A stretch of DNA of 64,000 bases, from the NCBI GenBank assembly GCA_963576565.1, contig OY755045.1:43542409-43606408 (forward strand). Reading direction: 5' to 3'. Numbering within the stretch: the stretch's first letter is position 1; each line of letters begins with the position of its first letter. Positions 44,951-56,600 of the stretch are shown one piece after another. Source of the DNA: Aspidapion aeneum (lineage: Eukaryota > Arthropoda > Insecta > Coleoptera > Brentidae). The position numbers were made by a program, and so were the translations under genes. The notes under the pieces were generated by a model that was given only the letters and a program-made list of their open reading frames with translations, was not told where the DNA came from and did no database searches.

Positions 44951-45834
44951 TAAGGACTTATTGCAATAAAGCCAATCAGTAAGAGTGCCAGGAGAGTATT
45001 TTGAGATTTTCCATTGTAAACTGACAGCCGATCTTTCAAAATTAACATAAAAAAGTCGAGTTTAAATGGTTTGTTTTTATTTAATAAAGGCAGTATTTAT
45101 TCCGGTTCATAGAATATTAGGGACTTATTGCAATAAATCTTGACTCTAATAATACCAGCTGTGATTTTCCAATATAAGAACTATAAATAATATAAAAACC
45201 GGAGTTACTAGGGATCTTTTTTATGTCCCATTTTTTCCATTATCCTTTATTTGATGCATGCGCAGTTACCTGGTTTAAACTTTATCGCTTACTAAAGGAT
45301 AATTTGACCTTTGTGGCCGAATAATGCAGACTTGAGTTCCTTTATTTAGAGATAGTGTCTCGCTCATATAACGGTAGGACAAAACGTGATCTAAATTTAA
45401 AATATTTTTGATTGAACAGAAAATTATTTTAGGAGCTACCAATGCCGGGTAATTGGCAGATTTAATTTTATACTAATTATTGAAACTTATTTTTTATAAA
45501 AACTGGTAGATATGTGTTGTTTGGCAACAGTGTTTACCAACTAACCAAAAGTCATCAATCTTCTGTAAAGTGTGTAAAAAAAAAGAATACGTACCAGTAT
45601 ACAGATCTAATCCTATATTTTCCTTGGCGCTTTTTCACTGGTATTGGTTTTTCAGTTTTTTCCTAGTTGTTATCGGAAATTTTTATTCTGAGGGCACGGC
45701 AGTGCCTCGCAAAGTTTAACATTCAATTCAAACAAACTGTCAATTTTGAAAGATAAAATGTCAGTTTTTAATATTAAACTGTCAGAGAACTGCGCGACAC
45801 TACTACTACCTAGCTTTATTGCAATAAGTTCCTA
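44951..45834. mobile_element. TAGGGACTTATTG MITE family, interrupted composite copy 3
   Basis: A left half starts at 44951 (TAAGGACTTATTGCAATAAA), a second left end starts at 45118 (TAGGGACTTATTGCAATAAA), and a right end (TAGCTTTATTGCAATAAGTT plus CCTA) closes at 45834. The DNA between about 45176 and 45735 is not MITE and includes the GATGCATGCGCAGTTACCTG phrase also seen at 29.2 kb. This may be two overlapping insertions. Confidence 0.6.
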
Positions 45835-45838
45835 CTAT

Positions 45839-46124
45839 AATACATGCAGCGGCGTAGCGTGCCCGAAAGGGCGGGGGGGGGGGGGGGGGGGCGACAGCTA
45901 AAAAAGGCGCCTCTGAAAACTAAAAAAAAATCTTGCGACCAAAAAACAAAAAAAAAAAGGTCTTCATGTCGTTAGTTTCCGTTGGCGCCCACTCAATTGG
46001 CCGTTGCCAGCCCGACTTAATAACGCTAAGGGCGCTTCGGCCACCAATGGGGCGCCACTACCCTCGGGGCGGGGGGGGCGACGAACCCCCCGCGCCCCTC
46101 CCACGCTACGCCGCTGAATACATG
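45839..46124. mobile_element. hAT-like MITE, CAGCGGCGTAGCGTG ends, perfect 8-bp duplication
   Basis: CAGCGGCGTAGCGTG at 45847 and CACGCTACGCCGCTG ending at 46116 are perfect 15-bp inverted repeats. AATACATG stands on each side (45839-45846, 46117-46124). The 270-bp interior is GC-rich, with G19 at 45873-45891 and GGCGCC-rich phrases. An 8-bp duplication with CAG...CTG ends fits the hAT superfamily. The plus frame 45933-46130 is a by-product. Confidence 0.92.
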
Positions 46125-46167
46125 GCCTAATATTAACAGATCTGTTTAATTAGGTGTGCGGACTTTA

Positions 46168-46415
46168 TAGGGACTTATTGCAATAAAGCCAGGCAGTAAT
46201 TGGGCCGGGCACTTTTGAGACAGTTTTCCATTGACAACAGACAGAATTTATAAAACCAGTCGTTTATTTTCCATTAACAATGGCGGCACTATTAATTCCG
46301 GCTCTTAAAATACACAAAGGCCAAATTTTAAAGAAAGACAGCTGTTCTTATAATGCGAAACTGTCAGAATAGTGACCGGCCCAATTACTGCCGGGATTTT
46401 TCGCAATAAGTCTCT
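46168..46415. mobile_element. TAGGGACTTATTG MITE family, intact copy 4
   Basis: TAGGGACTTATTGCAATAAA, GCCAGGCAGTAATTGGGCCG at the left are mirrored by CGGCCCAATTACTGCCGGGA, TTTTTCGCAATAAGTCTCTA at the right. The 248-bp element folds on itself over its whole length. Confidence 0.85.
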
Positions 46416-46942
46416 ATTGCAATTAAGCCAGGCAGTTATAGTATCAGGCAGTATTTTGACAGTTTAATATTGTAGACTGAAAGTTGATATTTCAAAACTG
46501 ACATAACAAAGTCGAATTTAGAAATAAGTGGTATATTTATCTTCATAGGAAGACAGTCTTTATTCTGATTCTTATAATATATAAAGGCCTAATAATAGGG
46601 ACCTATTGCAATAGTGCCAGGCACTAACTGTGCCGGGCCCTATATTGACAGTTTGGCATTATAAGAACAGCTGTCTTCTTTCAAAATTAAGCCATTGTTT
46701 ATTATAAGAGCCGGAATTAATAGTGACGCCACTATTAAAGGAAAATAAACGACTAGATTGCTAAATTCGACTTTGGTATGTCAATTTTGAAAGATCAACT
46801 GTCAGTTTTTAATGCGAAACTGTCAATATAGTGCTTGGCACAATTTGTGCCTGGCTTTATTGCAATAGGTCCCTATTAAAGGTTAGGTAATGTCCAAATA
46901 TTGCCTAGAACTATTACTGGCTTTATTTTAATAAGTTTTTAC
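46410..46942. mobile_element. TAGGGACTTATTG MITE family, copy 5, split by copy 6
   Basis: A left half (CTCTATTGCAATTAAGCCAG, then GCAGTTATAGTATCAGGCAG) runs to about 46595 and a right end (GCCTAGAACTATTACTGGCT, TTATTTTAATAAGTTTTTA) lies at 46905-46942. Copy 6 sits between them. Confidence 0.6.
46596..46875. mobile_element. TAGGGACTTATTG MITE family, copy 6, nested in copy 5
   Basis: TAGGGACCTATTGCAATAGT at the left and TTATTGCAATAGGTCCCTA at the right are inverted; AGTGCCAGGCACTAACTGTG against CACAATTTGTGCCTGGC continues the arms. The insertion point in copy 5 shows the family was active after copy 5 landed. Confidence 0.8.
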
Positions 46943-47486
46943 TTTAATATGCTATTTGATATCGTCGGATTTAGTAAACATTAAAGAAAGTGTGCATTCA
47001 ATATTTTTCACAGTTTAATAACACATTCTAGACAGTTATTATATAATACATTTCATGGTTTGTACTAGTAACTGTTGCCTTAATTCCCAAGTTATTCCTC
47101 ATTAAAACTAAAAAGTTACAATTCAGATGCGTTATCTCTTTCGGCATATGAATATGTAAACGTATTAAGAAAGGGATATAGCTATTAATTTTTTGAGCTT
47201 TTTGCACAATGTTAATGTTTAAATTATGTTCGGTAAATATTTACACAAAATTTTTAACACCTTAATAAAGTAGGCTTAAGGATTTTATAATTAAAGAATA
47301 CAGGAAGCCAGTTTCTGCAATAAGACAACGAATGGATTTTTATTCCTGCATCAGGGGGTCAATTCTTAAATCAAATCTCATTTGAGTTTCTATTGGATTC
47401 GTATGCGACTTTCTTTCGATAATCAATCCCAAGGTGTGTGTAAAAGTATAGTTGGTCACATACCTAGAGGATGTCTAACGGTAAAA
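46943..47486. other. Non-coding AT-rich DNA
   Basis: Nothing recognised. Confidence 0.5.
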
Positions 47487-47660
47487 TAGTGATTTATTGC
47501 AATAAAGTAATTATTACTGTAAACCAAAATTCATTGATACTTCCCATTAACTTAGTTTTAAATTCGACTTTGTTATGTCAATTTTGAAAGATCAACTATT
47601 AGCCTACAATAAAAATCATCAATCAAAATACTGCTTGATGCTAATACTGCCTGATGACAA
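47487..47660. mobile_element. TAGGGACTTATTG MITE family, copy 7 (shortened)
   Basis: TAGTGATTTATTGCAATAAA at the left, the shared CGACTTTGTTATGTCAATTT and GAAAGATCAACT middle, and TACTGCCTGATG at the right. The two ends are less alike than in other copies. Confidence 0.55.
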
Positions 47661-47901
47661 TAGGGATTTATTGTAATAAAGCCAAGCAATAATAGTCCTG
47701 GGCACTATTCAGACAGTTTCGCATTTGAACAGCTGTCTTCTTTCAAAATTAGGCCTTTGTGTATCATAAGAGCTGGAATGAATATTGCCGTCATTATTAA
47801 TGGAAAATAAATGGCTGGATTTATAAACTCGACTTTGGTATGAAAACTATCACAATAGTGACCGGCACTATTACTGCCTGGCTTTATTGCAATAAGTCCC
47901 A
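47661..47901. mobile_element. TAGGGACTTATTG MITE family, copy 8
   Basis: TAGGGATTTATTGTAATAAA, GCCAAGCAATAATAGTCCTG at the left are mirrored by CACTATTACTGCCTGGCTTT, ATTGCAATAAGTCCCA at the right. The minus frame 47705-47902 is a shadow of this element. Confidence 0.8.
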
Positions 47902-48154
47902 TTTATTTCAATCACCATCACACGCAGGTAATCGGTATCGAGTATGATTATCATCTATTCATCATTATCGTAACCTGTTGTGCGTTCTTTGATGGATCAA
48001 TTTTGGAGGCGCACACTTCGGCAGTCCTGGCACACCCAGTCTTGATTTTTTCGTTCCTTTCTCCGGCCTCTCTTCTGCATCTCTAGCATGCATCGCTCCT
48101 GTTCAAATCTTTGTAATCCTCCATGAACCAGGCGGTGCCGATTTTGACCCTTTG
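47902..48154. other. Unassigned, somewhat GC-richer
   Basis: No family recognised. 48000-48150 reads in part as coding-like on the minus strand, with a CQDC-type motif, but frames shift, so no call is made. It may be the 3' flank of the LINE copy beside it. Confidence 0.4.
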
Positions 48155-48990
48155 TATTGTATAGTTATTTTATCGCATTTATGTTTGTATGATTGATATT
48201 GGTTTACATGTTTATGGATAGTGTTAGTGTCCGTAATCTTATTAATCTTTCTACTGGAACGGTATCACATGCATATCCACAAAGGTAACATCTCTATATT
48301 TTTGGCACTTCTTTTCTTAATTACTTGTTTATGACAAAAACCATTATCACCATAATATCTGCCTGGACGAAACCCACTTTGTTCTTCTTCTTCTTGTTCA
48401 TGAAAATCATTCTCTATCAGATATCTAAGAATCCTACCTACATCCTACTTACAGTACTGGTTACTGAAATTTTTCTGTAATTGTTGCAATTCAGCTTGTT
48501 TCCTTTTTTATGTATTGAGGATATGAATGTAATTTTCCAATCATTAGGAACTGGCTGTCCGTCTATGCATTAATTGATATAATATAAGTGAGATTTTCTA
48601 GTAGTTTCGCTGATGACATATTTGAGCATTGCAGCGTATAATCCACCAGGTCCGCTAGATTTTCCGGATTTAAGCTGTTTAATACTATTCTTTATCATTT
48701 CTTTTTCGGTGATTACTTCCTCTCCATGTACTTCTATGTCTCACCATCAGACCCTTGTAGTATTCTGTCGATTGTTCTGGTTTGATGATCGGAATGTTTA
48801 CTTTTTCTTTGGTTGGGTTTTTTACCGTAGAAATGAATTTCCATACTTCATAACTTTGCCAACCTCCTACGTGTGTATTTATATTGTGGCATTTGCGCTC
48901 AATCATTTAATTTTTTCCGTACGTATCAAATTTCTTAGCTGTCTTCTGGTTTCCCTGTAGATTTCTAGGTCTCTTTACCATTTAGTATTG
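48155..48990 (-). mobile_element. Non-LTR retrotransposon, family 1, copy C
   Basis: Minus strand, colinear with 7570-8420 of copy A. It includes the linker end (MIERKCHNINTHVGGWQSYE in frame 48906-48685, continuing EVWKFISTVKNPTKEKVNIP), the RT start near 48540 (W.ITFISSIHKKGNK wording in broken frames), QSGFRPGRYYGDNG near 48370 and VPVERL near 48260. The catalytic FADD and C-terminal parts are absent, so it is truncated at both ends. The 48613-48960 plus frame is a shadow. Confidence 0.8.
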
Positions 48991-50129
48991 AGGCTTTATA
49001 GCAACTGGTTACAGAATAATTGCTTAAGTAAATTGACAGTTAATTATTTGTCGCGAAAAGTAAGTATCCACCGAAGTCTGAAAATATTTAAAATTGATAT
49101 ATCACAAAACTTTATTTACAATTTGGTTAGAATCATTAGGGAGGTAATGCAGTTATTTGCAGAGCTTTGTCCATTATAATTTTAAATAAATTATTGTGTC
49201 ATCATACATTTATCTATATTTTATTACGGATCGTAACATTAAACTTTATCAAATAATTAGAGGAAAAAACGTATTTGCGTTTTGGAAATGTGTTTAATTT
49301 GCACTGAATACGAGGTATTACCATAGAAGAACTACTAAAATTCAGGAAAACTTAATAGAGGGTTTTGGGTCAGCATACTTGTCTCTAAAATCGTGGTTAT
49401 ACTTATTCTGACACGGCGCAGTAGCGACCTGTTCCGCCGTTGTATTTAATAACCATAAATGATGTGGCTATTTGCCTATGTTTAGTGCGAACTTTATATG
49501 AGTTGTTATGGTTATTTTATATTGACATTCGAACCAACCAAAACTTGAATACTTATAGCCCATCGCACCGACTTTTTTTTCGTTACTTAGCCTTAAATGT
49601 TCCTTATTATGTCATATTATGATTATATTAAGAAACGCTTTAAGCTAAGTAACGAAAAAAAAGTCGGTGAGATGGACCCTTAGTGTTCCAAATTAATGTT
49701 TTTGTTATGTTTTAAACATTTTTTTTTAGTGTTTTGACAAGCTTAAAATTATTTTTCTTTTGCGGAAAAAAACAACAAAAATTTTGATGGTAGTTTAACT
49801 TGAAATATCAGTTTGTTAACGTTAAAGTTTGTTTTTCGCGACAAAAAGTTATCGTTATTAATCACTAAGTTTACCACAACGAAATTGACGAATACATATG
49901 CTGACCAAAAACACCCTATCATCAAAATTGGATATTTTTCCAATATATTTAAGAAATCTGACCAAAAAAGAATTAAGTGGTACTTAACTTGCTTCGCAAT
50001 ATACTGGGTGTTCCTAAATTAATGGTATGGTTCGTTTCCGAGATACAGGTCGTTAAGAGTAATGAAATTGGTTATGTGTTTCCAGGAATGTACATTAAAA
50101 TGATTTTTATTTTTTACTCGAAAACAAGC
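48991..50129. other. Non-coding DNA with one long hairpin
   Basis: Several short frames without family likeness. See the hairpin at 49561-49674. Confidence 0.5.
49561..49674. repeat. Hairpin with 31-bp arms, one mismatch
   Basis: CATCGCACCGACTTTTTTTT plus CGTTACTTAGC at 49561-49591 pairs with GCTAAGTAACG plus AAAAAAAAGTCGGTGAGATG at 49644-49674. The loop is about 52 bases, with a weaker continuation of the stem (TTAAA / TTTAA). It looks like a young short foldback. Confidence 0.85.
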
Positions 50130-50619
50130 TAATCCTCATAGGAACAGGTGTCAGCTGGGTGACACAATATCCCATAAACCAGTCCCTAGAAGATGTTTTT
50201 AAAAACTTAAAGTGGGAAGAAATAGGCATCAAACTAAGCGAACAATACTTGAACCACTTAAAATAAGCTGATGATATCGTCTTAATAACAGATAAGAAAG
50301 AAGGACTAATAAAAGGGATGGAAGAACTGGATACAGCAGCTAAAAGTATAAGCTTGGGTATGAACTATAATAAAACTAAAATCATAACGAACACAGATGA
50401 AGATATCACGATCAGAATAAACCAAGAGAAAATTAAACAATTAGAGGTATATATATACCTGGGACAAATTATTAAACTAAATTAGAAAACCAAACAGCTG
50501 AAATCAAGGGACGAATAAGATTTACCTGGGCCGCATTCGGTAAATTAAGCTACATATTAAAAAACAAAAAAATATCCTCAGTACCTCAAAATGAAAGTGC
50601 ATAACCAATGTATCCTTTT
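50130..50619 (+). pseudogene. Non-LTR family 2, copy D, RT fragment
   Basis: It begins near VSAG.DTISHKPVPRRCF-like text matching RGVRQGDTISPK, then WEEIGIKLSEQYLNHL; the catalytic Tyr codon of YADD is a TAA stop at 50264-50266 followed by GCTGATGAT. Further on ELDTAAKSISLGMNYNKTKI and YIYLGQIIKL are readable. Colinear with 12340-12800. It is interrupted at 50619 by a Penelope fragment and resumes at about 51262. Confidence 0.8.
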
Positions 50620-51261
50620 TGTTTGAAACTCGTAGACAATGATTGTGTAGAAATAAAATTTTGGACTTCCATTGTCTTTATTTATTTTAAAACACGACGT
50701 TTCGGTTAGTAAGTATCTCTAACCGTTATCAAGTGTAAACTAAACAATCTACTCTCTAGGCTACTACTTATACTACTTGGTGTGCAGTCAGGTGTGACGG
50801 CCCGCCCCTTTTTCAATCCTAAGACGCCTGTTTTCCTTAAGGAGTGGTTTCCATATGTTTGGTTTGTCCGTGCTTGGTTGACTGAAAACTTCTTTATTCT
50901 GCATTATAAACGCGGCTTCCATAAACTTTCGTTTTCGCCAATGCGACTCCTTATGTAAAACTTTAGCTTCTGACCACTGAATCCTATGATCATTTGACCA
51001 TGCATGCTCTGCTAAACCGGATTTTTCAATATCCCCTAATTGGGTACTTTTTAGATGTTCATTTACTCTAACCTGAAGAGGGCGTTTCGTTTCACCTACA
51101 TATGATTTACCACACTCACACGGGATTTGGTAAATACATTCCTTATTATTTGAGGGATTGTCTGGTTTTGTTTTAGTTACAAAACTTCTTATCGTATTTC
51201 CCGAAGAAAATACTGTTTTTATATTATAGTGTTTAGCTATTCGTCTTAAGTTTTCTGATAT
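50620..51261 (-). mobile_element. Penelope-like element, 5'-truncated, GIY-YIG endonuclease end
   Basis: On the minus strand the open frame (from 51261 to 50788 of the larger frame 51420-50788) encodes SENLRRIAKHYNIKTVFSSG, then IYQIPCECGKSYVGETKRPL, VRVNEHLKS, LAEHAWSNDHRI, KVLHKESHWRKRKFMEAAFI. IYQI...SYVGETKR is a GIY-YIG nuclease motif, and the CEC pair, His and Glu positions match the endonuclease of Penelope-like retroelements. The enzyme nicks DNA to prime insertion. The RT part is missing. The 3' untranslated part (50787-50620) has AACCGAAACGTCGTGTTTTA and AAATAAATAAAG, a possible polyadenylation signal. The first 50 codons of the larger frame are antisense LINE, fused by chance. Confidence 0.85.
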
Positions 51262-51325
51262 AGAAGATATTGGGGGAGGCCTATGTCCTAAGATGGATCG
51301 AAGAAGGCTAAAAGATAGATAGTAC
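51262..51325 (+). pseudogene. Non-LTR family 2, copy D, 3' end and tail
   Basis: GGGGGAGGCCTATGTCCTAA, GATGGATCGAAGAAGGCTAA and AGATAGATAG match the end of copies A and B. With the segment ending at 50619 this shows the Penelope fragment lies inside the LINE; the LINE part between (about 250 bp in copy A) has been lost. Confidence 0.75.
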
Positions 51326-51377
51326 TTAACTGAGTAAATAAATACAAAACTTAATGTATATCGACCCAACGGCGTAT

Positions 51378-51511
51378 CTAAGGGTAGTGGCGGATCTGGG
51401 GTAAAACACGATACGGGCACATTTTGGCGCCCCTGCGACGCCCCTTACGCGTGGCGTCCTGGGCAGGTGCCCACTCTGTCCACGCCTAGAACCGCCGCCA
51501 CTGCTAAGGGG
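51378..51511. mobile_element. Short hAT-like MITE with near-perfect 8-bp duplication
   Basis: AGTGGCGG at 51386 and CCGCCGCCACTG ending at 51503 are inverted. CTAAGGGT (51378-51385) and CTAAGGGG (51504-51511) match in seven of eight bases. The 118-bp interior is GC-rich. A similar right end (GCCGCCACTGCATTC) stands alone near 54550. Confidence 0.75.
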
Positions 51512-53240
51512 ATACACAAAGACAGAACTTGAAATAGATACAAATAATCAAATGAACCAAAACAAAAATAGGCAGATACGCACTTCTACTTCTATTCGCT
51601 AAATACTGTCATTTCACTGGTGAAATTTTAAACATTTATTTGGACAAAATGATGAAAATATATCCCATCACTAATTTTTATATTATTTCGGACAGTTTCA
51701 TGCATTAGGCTCTACATGTATTTCATTTATATTTATCAATTGTTTTGACGTGAAATAATTGTTCGATTGTTCGTTTCCGCGTTTGTTTTAATGACAAGCA
51801 AATTTTCAAATTTGTTTTTTATTTTATTTCTATGCTTGCTCGATAATTATTGGTCATTTATTTTAGTTGAGATTTGACACTTTTTGAGAGCAAATAGTGT
51901 TGATATTAAAAATGCGTGGACCCTGGGGGGCTCAAGGCCCGGGTCCCACCATTCCTAAGGATTTTTTAGATATTTTCTACATATTTCATAAATGAAAAAG
52001 TAAATTAAAATAAAATGAGCCGGCCCTCCCCCAAAACAAATTTCTGGGTGCACCAATGCAATAAACATAAAATTTAATTCTTAAGGAATTTTTAATTATT
52101 GTGATTGCTTAAAAACAAAAAACACAAAATATAAACGCAAACACTTCCTCCTAAGAAAAATGCTTCCATTTTTTTTTGTTATGACAAAAAAGTTTTAAAT
52201 TTAAATATTTTGCCAAGAGATTTTTGAAAACTTTATCGATAATTTCGAGAGGAAGATTGATCCTCCTCGATCCCCCTCTTCCTAGGCAAGAGCATATGCA
52301 ACTAAAACAGACAGGGGGCAGGTTTCTTAGGTTCTAAAAAAACTGATAAAAAGGGGGGGACATCTATCCCCCTTGCCCCCCCTTTAGACACCTTTGCCGC
52401 TAAGAACGTCCTTGTCCTGTATGTTAGACAAATGTCTCGTAACTAACTGACGAAAACACTTAAAATTACTAATAAATTTAAATTTTTAATATTTAAAAAA
52501 ACTCAGTTTTTAAATTTTCAGACAGTGAAACACCAGTATTTACTAAGATCTTAAAACTTAAACCAAGGTCTAGTACTAAAGTCTATGAACTTGTTACCGA
52601 CTGGTTTAAGTGTATTTTTTAATACTTAAAGGTCAATTACGGCAAAAATTTAGTTTACGCCAAGGTGCAAATTACCTTTAAAAATCAAGAAAAACGACAT
52701 AAAAAATTTGTAACGAACTGTAATTTTTGGGAATATTAGTCTGTGCAGTCATATCCTGATAAAAATTGTCTCAAATTGTAGTACTACCCCTGTGTGGTAA
52801 AAACTTTATAAATAATCCATGATCGATAAAAAAACCTATATACAAAATTTTTTAAAGCTAAGTAATACATAAATAACTTAAAACTATCTGTAGATGCATG
52901 CATACTGCATGGAAAAGGAGATAAAAAACTTACCAAACAATTTTATTTTAGCATTTTGCAAACAAGCAGCTTCTTGGTGTAGTAGTAGTAGTAGTGGTGG
53001 GGAGACCATTTTTGGTCTAACGACTAGGCACACGGCGCGCCCTTTTCGCAAACCCCGATTTGTCCGTACATCATATATCAAACAGATGCACGTGCCCCTT
53101 AGGATGCAAGTTTTCTTTCTCTAAGAGGACTTAATTTTGCCTGACTCCTCTTTGTCGAGGGCAGGGATCTTTATACTGCGTAGCAAGTATACACAGTGGA
53201 CCTACGCTTTTACACCCCTTCCGAAAGGTGGTCCTGCTAC
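51512..53240. other. Non-coding, nothing recognised
   Basis: AT-rich DNA with C/G runs near 51920-52400 of the kind found at old MITE ends. The frames around 52884-53124 lie on both strands and have no family likeness. Confidence 0.5.
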
Positions 53241-53640
53241 ATGTTAGACTTGCATCTATCTAACATGGCTATCGTCCCAGCAGAACTTGGTTATAGATGA
53301 TAGACTTCGTTCCTTTTCAGCGCAATAGTCGTGGTCGTCGTGAGTTGACTACTGTAGGAGATTTATGCTGGCGCCGTCCTGGTTCCGACTATATATAGCA
53401 CTTATAGCAGGCTCCTGGGTTATTATCCCTGGTTCCTCGGCTGGCTGCGTGTCGGCTCCTGGACTACACCTGCGTATATTCTCGATGTTCATTGTCGACT
53501 TATATTTTTTGCGTGCATCGCATCGCTGCTTCTTCGTGTAGTTTTTAGTTTATTTGTTTATAGATAAAGTCTATTCGCCCTTCTTTTAAATCCGCAAAGT
53601 GCTCGAATTAGCACCAGTTTCAGACTCATCATGGCCCCGT
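53241..53640 (+). repeat. Possible LTR-like segment
   Basis: The segment is GC-richer than its surroundings, starts at TGTTAGACTTGC, has a CTATATATAG box at 53388 and is followed near 53631 by TGGCCCCGTAGAGC, which begins with TGG like a primer-binding site. A second LTR, TG/CA borders and a gag/pol body were not found, so a solo LTR or an unrelated old element are both possible. Confidence 0.25.
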
Positions 53641-56600
53641 AGAGCAACCTAAAAAATCCCACAGTAAAACAGTCTATTAACCTACTAAGTATATATCTAT
53701 TAATTGCCACATTTTCATTACGTTTGGTAATGTTTTGCCTAGAGGCATTATTCAATTGGCACCTAATATCAATCTTGCCTAGCATAGAAAATTCTTTGTG
53801 GTTGCTTAAATAAGTAGCGCTTACTTTGTGTCTTTAACTTTGCACTAAAGTGCTTGATATCACACATTTCCTTTACCACCCACGCAGGATCACTTCATTA
53901 ATTGTTCATAAAGACAAATAAAGCAAAAAAAAAGCATTTCGTTTTTCACAACCGCACAACCAGTTTTCAGAAGCGTATAATTTTCTATTACTTGCACTAA
54001 AATTTTGGTTAATTTTTAGGATTTTTAGGCCCGGTCTATGTGGCCCTAAAGATTTTATTTGTGATCAAAGTTCATATGTCAACGTATTTAAATTGGCACA
54101 GTTAGTTATATAATCGATTTCCATTTTGAAAACAAACGAACACGTGACCGGCAAGGCTTTTAACTACTGACCTAACCCAAATTAAAACAAACACATACGT
54201 GTAACTAAAGATAGCACCGGCAACACGTAGTAAGGGCAACGAACGTTTTCGCACGATAAATATGGCCGACGTCAACTGCAAGAAACATTCCTCCCGCCTC
54301 CGCGCGAGAACACCCACCCATACACCGCTGAAAAACGGGTGAAATTGTAGTCTTGTCTCGCGCGGTGCTGCCGGCTTATAATTATTTACGCTAAAATAGT
54401 TTACCCAATTAATCACCTTTCGTTAACAACAAAATAAAAAAAAGAACTAGATATGTCGTAAGGGAAGATTTAACTTTTATTTAAATAAATCAATTAAAAA
54501 TACTGTTTGTTGTCTAGTTTTGGGAGGGCACTGCCCCCCCCTCCCTGTAGCAGCCGCCACTGCATTCAAGGCAAAAAAATGAGTTAAACCTTTAACCAAA
54601 ATCTAGACCGAGTTATAAGGACTTTAGCACTTTAGCATTTTAGACCCTTTAGTAAATACTGATGTAAGTGTATGGAGTAAAATACTATTCATTCTTCATT
54701 CACTCAAGCACAATTGATACCCCGCAGCTTGACTATAGCTATTAGCCTAAAAAACTTTCATAACGTATGAAATATGATACGCTTATCTAAGACCAACGAT
54801 CTACACTGGCTGAGCCGTCCTGTCAAATTTTAAAATACTCGTAAGGTGTCGTGCCTACGTCCACCTATTATTATTATTATTATTATGAAAAAGTACCAGG
54901 TGGTTCGAACTCTAAATGGTGGTTCCTTCTTTCTTTCTTGGAGTTTTTAATATGTTTAAACGGCTTATTATCAGTATTAGCATATTTAGCGCATTAATTT
55001 TAATGTTGCAGCGTTTAGGTGGTATTTTAGAATAAATATTTGGAAAAATTAGTTTTAGTAATAGAATATTTTACATTTCAATTTATTGGAATTTTTGAAA
55101 AATGCGTTATGCCATTAATTTCTACATATTTTTAAAAATCGACCAGTGTGCGCAAGCATGCATTTAAAGGAGATTTAAACACGATAATTACCCCCCTTCT
55201 AGAAAAATCTATATGAACTTTGAGTTAATAAACATCGGAATAACCGCATAGTTACTCTCAAAAGAAAAGAACATAATTACATCATAGTCTTTCTGTCGAC
55301 AATTACCCGCCCCACAAGATACTGCTGATTTCTTTGTGCAAGGGAGCCATTTTATTTCTTAGAAAGGCTTAACAGGCTTTTAGAAGGGGGCCTAGCGAAC
55401 ATTTACCATATACATAATATTCCAATACCCACTTTGGGTCTTTGGGGTCTTTAAGCAAAAAAGACCTGACTGGTTGCTTTTAAAGACATATGCATATTAT
55501 TTCCATATAGTACATATAATTGCAATACCTACGGTACCTTACGATGCAGAATGCAAACATATTTGAAAGCAATATCAATGGACACCAAGTCTATCCTTTT
55601 TGCGATTTTTAAGTTAAAATATTCTGAATGTTTATACTTTACACATGCATATTATTTTAATCGTGTATCTGTCATGTCAAATCATCGGTTCACAGTTGAC
55701 AAAAACTCTATCTATATATAATAATAAAGCTGCTCTCGGGTCAAATTAAGACCGACGGTCAATAAATTATTATTCGTTTCCTACGCGTACGACAACTGCT
55801 TACATTGTTGTATTTTCTTATACGCCCTTCTAATATCACGGTAAATAATTTTGTCTACAATGAAAACACGTTCTTTTCTTGAATAAATTGTTTTACCTTA
55901 AAACAATTTGTTTTGAATTAAAATATTTCTTTTTACTTCAACGCAGCGTTTAATATTCAAATGAGACTTTATTTTTCTTCTTTGATTGTTTTGTTTCAGT
56001 ATAATACATTTTGCAACAAAGCAAATTGTCTTCATAAAAGTAATATTTTGCTTCCAGAGAAAACGGTGCCTTAGATTAATTCAGTTCCAATTTATAATAA
56101 AACAATTTATGTTTCACATTAAAATTAAGAGGCAAGATATTTTTTGTGCTAAATCAAGAAAATATTTTTCTCGTGAATAGGAAAGCACAAATTACTTTAC
56201 TTCAAAGAAATTTGTTTTGACTTTCTTTTCTAGTACATAGGTACGCGTAAAATATATTACTTCTGATACAGTCTTTCCACTCCTACAGAACTGGTGCTAA
56301 TTACGTCAGTTTTAATAGTAAACTATTAACAATTTTATATACCGCACGCCCCTGACAAGCACCTACGCATCCGGATGCCTCGCTGCAAGTCCGAACGAAT
56401 GCCTAGTTCGCATTTGTGCTCAAATGAATACGCGCAACAAACAAATGTCCTTCATATACAGCCGAATATTTCAGTATTATAAGACCAAAAAAGCACCACT
56501 ACACTTATCAGTATCATTAATTGTAACAAAATCTAATACTTTATTTACGCCAGAAAAGTTAAAAAGCAAACGTTATATCAAAGACCGGCAACCAACTCTG

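Noticed and set aside
47705..47902. Minus-strand 65-codon frame
   Set aside because: It lies wholly inside a non-coding palindromic MITE that has other copies without this frame.
54890..54925. GGTTCGAACTC, like a tRNA B box
   Set aside because: No A box, no acceptor stem and no cloverleaf around it.
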